Positions 54,926 through 64,000 of a DNA stretch of 64,000 nt are shown here, piece by piece. A program made the translations under genes and the position numbers. Source of the stretch: DASRDU01 sp035652435 (GTDB lineage Bacteria; Acidobacteriota; Blastocatellia; RBC074); NCBI GenBank assembly GCA_035652435.1, contig DASRDU010000039.1:1-64000 (forward strand). The letters are read 5' to 3'. Under the pieces are notes generated by a model. That model was not told where the DNA came from, ran no database searches, and saw only the letters and a program-made list of their open reading frames with translations. Numbering within the stretch: the first letter of the stretch is position 1; each line of letters starts with the position of its first letter.

Positions 54926-55149
54926 CTGATGCCACCGGATTTTGTGGGGAGATAATTTCTCCGAGCGCCAGAGGCGCGGCATGTTTATAGCCCTGCCGGG
55001 AAAACATTCCCAGCTCCGTCAGGAGCGACATCCGCCTTTACACGTGCCGCTCCTGACGGAGCTGGAGCGATTTCTCAAGACGGTTTGCTATAAACATGCC
55101 GCGCCTCTGGCGCTGTCAATCGCAGACCTGCAGAATCCGATGGCATCAG
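54926..55149. repeat. Nested palindromic element, three paired arms over 224 bp
   Basis: Outer arms 54926-54944 and 55131-55149 match 17/19. Middle arms 54964-54990 and 55088-55114 are perfect over 27 bp. Inner arms 55012-55027 and 55048-55063 are perfect over 16 bp. There is no coding capacity. It starts 40 bp after the trpG-linked gene. The rest of the 481-bp gap (55150-55367) shows only a ribosome site, GAGGAGGT, before the next gene. Confidence 0.88.
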
Positions 55150-55367
55150 CAATTTTTCGACCTGCCCCCTTTTCTCTCCTGCAAGATTCATCGCTACCGG
55201 CGTTCAGACCGTGGACAGTCACACAGTCTGCGTCGAGTGAATCCGTGGGGGGACCAGCTTGATACAGACGACAGAAGAACTGCCTGAAGACTTCATAACC
55301 TCAGGAGTACACCACTGCTGGCCGGGCTGGGAACTCACAGAACAACATTTCACTCGAGGAGGTAACC

Positions 55368-57701
<2,334 letters not shown>

Positions 57702-57839
57702 CCCTGGGGGTGCCGGGCGCGACTGCTTGCCTGGTTCTGGCCGTCGGGCTATGATGCCGCCCGGTCTTCGCGCAGTATTCAATGCGCCGTCGCATCAATC
57801 ATCCGATTTCAAATCAGCAGCCGGCGGAGCCGTTCAGGG

Positions 57840-58304
57840 ATGGAAGAGCAGCTTCTCGAAACCTGGAATATTCACAACCGCATCAACCTGTATCTGCTCG
57901 ATGCGGTCGACCCGAAATCGCTCGCCGACGTCTCCACCTCCAAAGGGCGAACCGTCGGCGAGCAGTTCGCGCACCTGCACAACGTCAGGTTGATGTGGCT
58001 GAAGTCGGCGGCGACGGAACTGCTCGCCGGGCTGGAGAAGGTCGAGAAGGAAGAGGCCACCGATCACAGGCTGCTTCGTCGCTCGCTCGAAGCGTCAGGA
58101 AAGGCGATAGCCGCGCTGCTCGCCGGGAGCCTGTCTGGCGGCGGCAAAATCAAAGGCTTCAAGCCGCACGCCGCGGCCTTTCTCGGTTATCTGATCTCGC
58201 ACGAATCGCACCACCGCGGCCAGATCGCGCTGACGCTCAAACAGTCCGGCCACCCGCTCGACAAAAAGGTCGCTTTCGGCATCTGGGAATGGGGCACGCG
58301 ATAA
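57840..58304 (+). CDS. DinB-family protein
   Basis: 154 residues, a four-helix DinB/YfiT-type fold with the metal-binding His triad. The first His is in EQFAHLHNVR, and the other two are in ISHESHHRGQI. The family includes damage-inducible proteins and thiol S-transferases (bacillithiol or mycothiol dependent); the activity here is unknown. It lies alone between two larger genes. Confidence 0.88.
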   Translation: MEEQLLETWNIHNRINLYLLDAVDPKSLADVSTSKGRTVGEQFAHLHNVRLMWLKSAATELLAGLEKVEKEEATDHRLLRRSLEASGKAIAALLAGSLSGGGKIKGFKPHAAAFLGYLISHESHHRGQIALTLKQSGHPLDKKVAFGIWEWGTR

Positions 58305-58361
58305 ATCGGACCAGACAACGCCAGAACCTGACACGCTACATCATGACTTCCATCAACCATC

Positions 58362-59198
58362 ATGCAACGTGACACTTTGAAGAGAGAGCTTTTCGCCGAA
58401 TTCCTGGGCACCGCCATCCTCATCACTTTCGGCTCAGCCGTCGTCGCACAGGTCGTGCTGAGCGAAAAAAATAATGGCGAATACCTGTCAATCAACCTCG
58501 CCTGGGGGCTGGCGGTGACGATGGCCGTGTACGTCGCGGGCGGGGTGAGCGGCGCGCATCTGAACCCGGCGGTGACGCTGGCCGCGGCCGTGCGGCGCGG
58601 CATCGCATGGAATAAGGTGCTGCCGTACTGTGGCGCGCAGATCGCCGGGGCGTTCACCGGGGCCGCGATCACTTTCCTCGTTTACCGCGAAGCCTTCAAC
58701 GCCTTCGACGGCGGCATGCGCATGGTCACCGGGGCCAAAGCGACCGCTGGAATCTTTGCCACTTACCCGCAAAGTTACCTCTCAATCTTCGGCGGGCTGA
58801 TTGACCAGATCGTCGGCACCGCCCTGCTACTCCTCGTCATCACGGCCATCGGGGACAAGCGCAACCTTGCGCCCGCAGGCAACCTCGGCCCGCTGCTGGT
58901 CGGATTGCTGGTCGTGCTGATCGGCATGACCTTCGGGATGAATGCCGGGTACGCGATCAACCCGGCGCGCGATCTGGGCCCGCGCCTGTTCACGTTCATT
59001 GGGGGCTGGGGCGGCGAAGTCTTCCGCGCCGGCAATTACTGGTTCTGGGTCCCCATCGTCGGGCCGCTCGTCGGCGGAGTACTCGGCGCGCTGACCTACG
59101 ACTGGCTGATCGGCAATTACCTTCCGGCGGAAGACAATTCCAGCCAGACAATACCATCTGACCTCACTAAATCAGCACACGGCGGGGCGGGAGAATAG
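58362..59198 (+). CDS. MIP-family aquaglyceroporin
   Basis: 278 residues with six membrane helices and two half-helices carrying the NPA boxes: GAHLNPAVTLA and GYAINPARDLGPRLF. Asp directly after the second NPAR, together with the longer length, is typical of glycerol facilitators rather than water-only channels. It should sit in the inner membrane. No glycerol kinase gene is adjacent. Confidence 0.92.
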   Translation: MQRDTLKRELFAEFLGTAILITFGSAVVAQVVLSEKNNGEYLSINLAWGLAVTMAVYVAGGVSGAHLNPAVTLAAAVRRGIAWNKVLPYCGAQIAGAFTGAAITFLVYREAFNAFDGGMRMVTGAKATAGIFATYPQSYLSIFGGLIDQIVGTALLLLVITAIGDKRNLAPAGNLGPLLVGLLVVLIGMTFGMNAGYAINPARDLGPRLFTFIGGWGGEVFRAGNYWFWVPIVGPLVGGVLGALTYDWLIGNYLPAEDNSSQTIPSDLTKSAHGGAGE

Positions 59199-59468
59199 AT
59201 TCAACCACGGAGAGACGAAGGACGCGAGGAGAGTCATGGTTATTCTCAACGTGTCCTTTATTGCTTTGTGCTGACCCGCTCGTCCCCAGACGAATCCACG
59301 GGCGCTCAGAATTTGGCACTGGTGATGATTGTGTCGTACTATCAACGTGCATTCGCCAGATTTGTTTGTGTGAAAAATTCTGCCTGCTGACGCGTGATAC
59401 GTTACCGCGACCGTGAGGGAGCGGACGCTTCGGGTGGGTGAAAACAATTGCAGTCCTGGATACCGTGT
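59199..59468. other. 270-bp intergenic region with a degenerate CACGAAG-type half-repeat
   Basis: Near 59200-59230, ACCACGGAGAGACGAAGGACG-type sequence resembles one arm of the 8290-8371 and 36961-37012 repeats, but no opposite arm is clear. No gene was recognised. Confidence 0.45.
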
Positions 59469-60893
<1,425 letters not shown>

Positions 60894-60917
60894 CCGTGCG
60901 TACGGATATAGAACCTG

Positions 60918-62207
60918 ATGAAACTCCTCTATCTTACCGCTGGCGCCGCCGGAATGTATTGCGGCAGTTGCCTGCGCGACAACGCGCTGGCCGCTGAGCT
61001 GATGAAGCAGGGGCATGACGTGATGCTCCTGCCGCTTTACACGCCGACGCTGACCGACGAGCCGAACGTCAGCCTGGAGAAGACTTTCTTCGGCGGGATC
61101 AGCGTCTATCTGGAACAGCATTCATCGCTCTTCCGCAACACCCCGGCGTGGATGGACAAGCTGTGGGATTCCGCCCTGGCCCTGAAACTCGCCTCGAAGC
61201 GCTCGATTTCCGTTAACCCCCAGTCGCTGGGGGAACTGACGATCTCGATGCTCAGGGGCGAGGCAGGGAATCAGCGGAAAGAGTTATTCAAGCTGCTCGA
61301 CTGGATGAGGGAGCAGGACACGCCTGACGCGGTGACGCTGCAAAATTCCATGCTCATCGGGCTGGCAGCGCCGATCAGGAAAACCCTGCGCCGCCCTGTG
61401 GTCTGCACATTGCAGGGCGAAGATTTGTTTCTGGAAAGTCTGCGCGAACCGTATCGCAGCGAAGCTCTGAAACTGATCCGCGCGGGCATCGAGCATGTTG
61501 ACGCCTTCATGGCCGTCAGCGATTACTACGCGGACTTCATGGCCGATTACCTCGGCATCCCTCGCCGGAAGGTTCACGTCGTCCCGCTCGGCATCAACTT
61601 TGACGGCTTTGAAGCGGGCAACGGGCATTCGCCGGCGGACACATTCGTTGTCGGCTATTTTGGCCGCATCGCGCCTGAAAAGGGGCTGCATCTTCTCGCC
61701 GAAGCTTACAAACTCTGGCGCGAACAGCACGATTCGGTTGACGCCCGCCTGGAAGCCGCGGGCTGGATCGGGCCTGAAGGCAAAGCCTACCTCGACGGCA
61801 TCGAGCGGCGGATGAAGGAATGGGGGCTGGAGGGTGAGTTTCACTATCGCGGCACGCTCGACCGACAGGGCAAGGTTGATTTCCTGCGGCGGCTGAGCGT
61901 GTTTTCGATGCCCGCGACTTACGCCGAACCGAAGGGGCTGACGCTGCTGGAAGCGATGGCCGCCGGCGTGCCGGTCATTCAACCCCGGCACGGCTCATTC
62001 ACCGAAATCGTCGAGCGCACGGGCGGCGGCATCCTGGTTGAGCCGAACGACGCCGGGAGTCTGGCGGCGGGGATTCATTCGCTTTATCAGAATCCTGAAC
62101 TTGCAACTGACCTCGGTCGCCGTGGCGCTATCATAGTGCGCGAGCATTACAGCGCCGGGCGGATGGCGGAGCGGGCAATCGAAGTTTACGGGCAGCTTGT
62201 GCCGTAG
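60918..62207 (+). CDS. GT4-family glycosyltransferase
   Basis: 429 residues of the GT-B fold. The N-terminus is LYLTAGAAGMYCGSCLRDNA. The C-terminal domain has FGRIAPEKGLHLLAEAYKLW, a nucleotide-binding E..P.G.TLLEAMA motif (YAEPKGLTLLEAMAAG) and PVIQPRHGSFTEIVERTGGG. It transfers a sugar from a nucleotide donor, probably in cell-envelope or exopolysaccharide synthesis. It is probably co-transcribed with the aldehyde-dehydrogenase-like gene. Confidence 0.92.
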   Translation: MKLLYLTAGAAGMYCGSCLRDNALAAELMKQGHDVMLLPLYTPTLTDEPNVSLEKTFFGGISVYLEQHSSLFRNTPAWMDKLWDSALALKLASKRSISVNPQSLGELTISMLRGEAGNQRKELFKLLDWMREQDTPDAVTLQNSMLIGLAAPIRKTLRRPVVCTLQGEDLFLESLREPYRSEALKLIRAGIEHVDAFMAVSDYYADFMADYLGIPRRKVHVVPLGINFDGFEAGNGHSPADTFVVGYFGRIAPEKGLHLLAEAYKLWREQHDSVDARLEAAGWIGPEGKAYLDGIERRMKEWGLEGEFHYRGTLDRQGKVDFLRRLSVFSMPATYAEPKGLTLLEAMAAGVPVIQPRHGSFTEIVERTGGGILVEPNDAGSLAAGIHSLYQNPELATDLGRRGAIIVREHYSAGRMAERAIEVYGQLVP

Positions 62208-62234
62208 GCTGCCCCGATCCGCGGCTGCATGTGT

Positions 62235-62330
62235 GTACGGGGAGCTGCCAGCTCCCCAATGAATCAGCTCAGAGTTATTTTGAATAACGACAGGCTTGAA
62301 AGTCATCGGGGAGCTGCCAGCTCCCCGTAC
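62235..62330. repeat. Inverted pair of GTACGGGGAGCTGCCAGCTC words
   Basis: The 23-nt arms 62235-62257 and 62308-62330 are inverted copies with one mismatch. Each arm is itself nearly palindromic (GGGGAGCTGCCAGCTCCCC), so each can also form its own hairpin. It is placed between the glycosyltransferase and the ABC ATPase genes. Confidence 0.82.
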
Positions 62331-62352
62331 ATTGAGATGAGGTAGCCCCGCC

Positions 62353-63027
62353 TTGCTTGAGGTCCACAACCTGACTAAAGAATACGCCACGCCGCGCGGC
62401 CCGCTGCCGATCCTTTCCGATATTTCGCTCTCACTCAGACGCGGCGACGCGCTCTCGATTATGGGGCCGTCGGGCAGCGGCAAAAGCTCGCTGCTTTACG
62501 TCATCGGCGCTCTGGAACCGCCGACTTCGGGAACCGTCACGCTCGACGGGCAGAACCCGTTCGAGCTTCCCGCCAAACAGCTCGCGGCCTTCAGGAATCA
62601 GAAGATCGGTTTCGTCTTTCAGGATCACTGCCTGCTGCCGCAATGCACGGTACTCGAAAATGTGCTGACGCCGACGCTGGTGGCTGATTCAAAGGATAAC
62701 TTCACTGAGCGGGCGCGAATGCTGCTAGAACAGGTGGGGCTCGGCGAGCGGCTCGACCATCGGCCGGCGGAATTGTCAGGCGGAGAAAAGCAGCGGGTGG
62801 CGCTGGCGCGCGCGCTCATCATGCGGCCTCTGCTCGTGCTGTGCGACGAGCCGACGGGCAATCTGGATCATGACTCGGCAGAAAACGTAGCTGCGCTGCT
62901 GCTCGAACTGCACCGTCAGCAGGAGACGATCCTGATCGTGGTCACGCACAGCGCGGAACTCGGGGCAAAGTTCCCGAGGCGGTTCGCGCTCGTTGACCGC
63001 CAGCTCAAATCAGTCGAACCGGTGTGA
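62353..63027 (+). CDS. LolD-like ABC transporter ATP-binding protein
   Basis: 224 residues, starting at TTG 62353 (LEVHNLTKEY) with GAGG 12 nt upstream. The cassette is complete: Walker A MGPSGSGKSS, Q-loop FQDHCLLPQ, signature LSGGEKQRVALARAL, Walker B LVLCDEPTGNLDHD and switch His in VVTHSAEL. It resembles LolD and other MacB-type ATPases. No permease gene follows; the next gene is on the opposite strand. Its membrane partner must therefore be encoded elsewhere. Confidence 0.88.
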   Translation: MLEVHNLTKEYATPRGPLPILSDISLSLRRGDALSIMGPSGSGKSSLLYVIGALEPPTSGTVTLDGQNPFELPAKQLAAFRNQKIGFVFQDHCLLPQCTVLENVLTPTLVADSKDNFTERARMLLEQVGLGERLDHRPAELSGGEKQRVALARALIMRPLLVLCDEPTGNLDHDSAENVAALLLELHRQQETILIVVTHSAELGAKFPRRFALVDRQLKSVEPV

Positions 63028-63039
63028 ACCAGTGGAGCC

Positions 63040-63855
63040 TCAGCCTTTCACCCCAGCCACTATCGCGTAACCGAGTTTGCCCTGCTGAATTGCCGCGAGC
63101 GCACCACTCGCCATCTGCTTTGCCGCCGTGAAATTCACGCCCGGAAGTTCCATCTTCTTCAGCCCGACCATGATTTCCGCGCCGAGCAGCTTCATCCGAA
63201 TCTGATTGACCATCTCGGTCAGCGCTTCGTCGTGCGGCTCGACGCAATCAACCCTCAGGCCCGCCTGCGCGAGGAAGTCGGCATAGCTTTCGACTGACTG
63301 TGCGTCGGCAATGCACGCCACCCAGGCGAGCAGCGTGTCCAGCTCTTTGGGCAGATCACCCGCCGCCCGCGTCAGGTCGCTCATGCCGACGCGCCCGCCC
63401 GGTTTCAGCACCCGCGCGAATTCGCGCGCCGCCGCGCGCTTGTCGGGGAAGGTGCAGAACGCGCATTCGCAGATGATCGCGTCAAAGGTCGCGTCATCGA
63501 AGGGCAGCCTTTCGGCGTCGCCCTGCTCGAAGCGCACGCGACCGCCGAGCCCTTTCGCCGTCGCCGCTTCACGGGCCTGCCTGACGTTGTCGCCGCCGTA
63601 ATCCACGCCGACGACCTCGCAACCAAAACTCCCGGCCAGGTAAATCGCGCTCGCGCCCTTGCCCGAAGCCGCGTCGAGGACGCGCGAATGCGGGTGCAGC
63701 CTGAGTACCTCGCCCAGCCGCTCGGTCAGCTTCATCCCGCCCGGGTGAAAGGAATCGCCGAGCAGCAGCTTCACGTAATCACTCTCGTACAGGCGGGCGC
63801 AGCAGGATTTGACGTTCTCGTTCGCCGCCGTCGTGGTTTCGATATATGTGTCCAT
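63040..63855 (-). CDS. Class I SAM-dependent methyltransferase, possibly arsenite-type
   Basis: 271 residues. The N-terminus NVKSCCARLYESDYVKLLLG followed by DSFHPGGMKLTERLG is characteristic of a methyltransferase branch related to ArsM. Motif I is VLDAASGKGASAIYLA, motif II VVGVDYGGD, then GDAERLPFDDATFDAIICEC and a post-motif LKPGGRVGMSDLTRA. Paired Cys at 18-19, and more Cys in IICECAFC and WVACIAD, would fit a thiol-dependent metalloid substrate, but that is a guess. No ars genes are nearby. It converges on the LolD-like gene. Confidence 0.8.
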   Translation of the reverse strand: MDTYIETTTAANENVKSCCARLYESDYVKLLLGDSFHPGGMKLTERLGEVLRLHPHSRVLDAASGKGASAIYLAGSFGCEVVGVDYGGDNVRQAREAATAKGLGGRVRFEQGDAERLPFDDATFDAIICECAFCTFPDKRAAAREFARVLKPGGRVGMSDLTRAAGDLPKELDTLLAWVACIADAQSVESYADFLAQAGLRVDCVEPHDEALTEMVNQIRMKLLGAEIMVGLKKMELPGVNFTAAKQMASGALAAIQQGKLGYAIVAGVKG

Positions 63856-63870
63856 AATTCAGGTGAGTTC

Positions 63871-63978
63871 GGAATGGAACGCGGATCACACGGATCGGGA
63901 CGGATTCAGACGGATCAGAACAGAGAATGGCCTGATCCGTGATAATCCGTCGTACCTGTTGTATCCGCGTTCCATTCC
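63871..63978. repeat. Inverted repeat of the CGCGGAT-ACACGGA family, second copy
   Basis: The 16-nt arms 63871-63886 and 63963-63978 are perfect inverted copies (GGAATGGAACGCGGAT). The interior again contains ACACGGAT and CGGATCAG words, as in 28523-28610. It lies just upstream of the methyltransferase start codon, at the edge of the window. Confidence 0.78.
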
Positions 63979-64000
63979 CTGTTTTCAGCCGAGTACCTTC

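Overview
The window is high-GC DNA from a free-living bacterium that is very probably an acidobacterium, and my best guess within that phylum is the Blastocatellia. The clues are protein families: a von Willebrand A protein of the acidobacterial VWFA-related type at the left edge, two giant secreted proteins ending in the Solibacter-type TIGR03437 domain, an Oar-like TonB-dependent receptor with a carboxypeptidase-regulatory N-terminus, and a TPR-type Ser/Thr kinase paired with an ECF sigma factor. The lineage call is inference; no rRNA is present.

Layout. 1-6 kb: end of a VWA protein, a secreted subtilase with an 18-bp/6-residue C-terminal repeat, an AT-rich intergenic element with 18-bp terminal inverted repeats, and a membrane HD-GYP/GAF/GGDEF cyclic-di-GMP protein. 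6-15 kb: a SPOR plus BNR-repeat protein, a large secreted protein of unknown role, a MacB-type ABC exporter pair, an OmpA-like protein and a lipoprotein. 15-22 kb: Ser/Thr kinase and ECF sigma factor on the minus strand, then a small secreted protein and a tail-fibre-like secreted protein. 22-43 kb: two paralogous ~1,925-residue fungalysin-type (M36) metalloprotease/adhesin-like proteins. Between them lie a transposon, a secreted protein with a methyltransferase-like domain, and the Oar-like receptor. 43-45 kb: a tandem pair of small secreted paralogs. 45-55 kb: an amino-acid biosynthesis stretch (serA, hisF, hisIE, trpE, trpG) with a hydrolase lacking its nucleophile, a RyR-domain protein, a VOC protein, a tandem cyclophilin and an M28 peptidase mixed in. 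55-64 kb: a DUF4139-like protein, DinB-family protein, aquaglyceroporin, aldehyde-dehydrogenase-like protein, GT4 glycosyltransferase, LolD-like ATPase and a methyltransferase.

The most unusual locus is a complete 2,830-bp IS1-like transposon at 28699-31528. It has 25-bp terminal inverted repeats (24/25 identical) and an exact 8-bp target duplication (CCGTCCCT). Besides its DDE transposase it carries a divergent HigB-like toxin / XRE antitoxin / DUF3467 operon. It also carries a cloverleaf-perfect tRNA-Tyr(GUA)-like gene with encoded CCA, placed in the transposase leader and flanked by two hairpins with the same CTGGAA apical loop. Two palindromes sharing a TATAAC-N6-GTTATA core occupy the bidirectional promoter. 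One of them sits exactly between the -35 and -10 of the promoter reading into the tRNA and transposase. This suggests that the antitoxin controls both toxin production and transposition, and that the tRNA-like element is part of transposase regulation or of the element's maintenance.

A second theme is the number of unrelated long inverted repeats placed just downstream of genes or between genes (8.3, 28.5, 37.0, 46.6, 47.5, 50.0, 50.4, 55.0, 62.3 and 63.9 kb). Several belong to shared sequence families.
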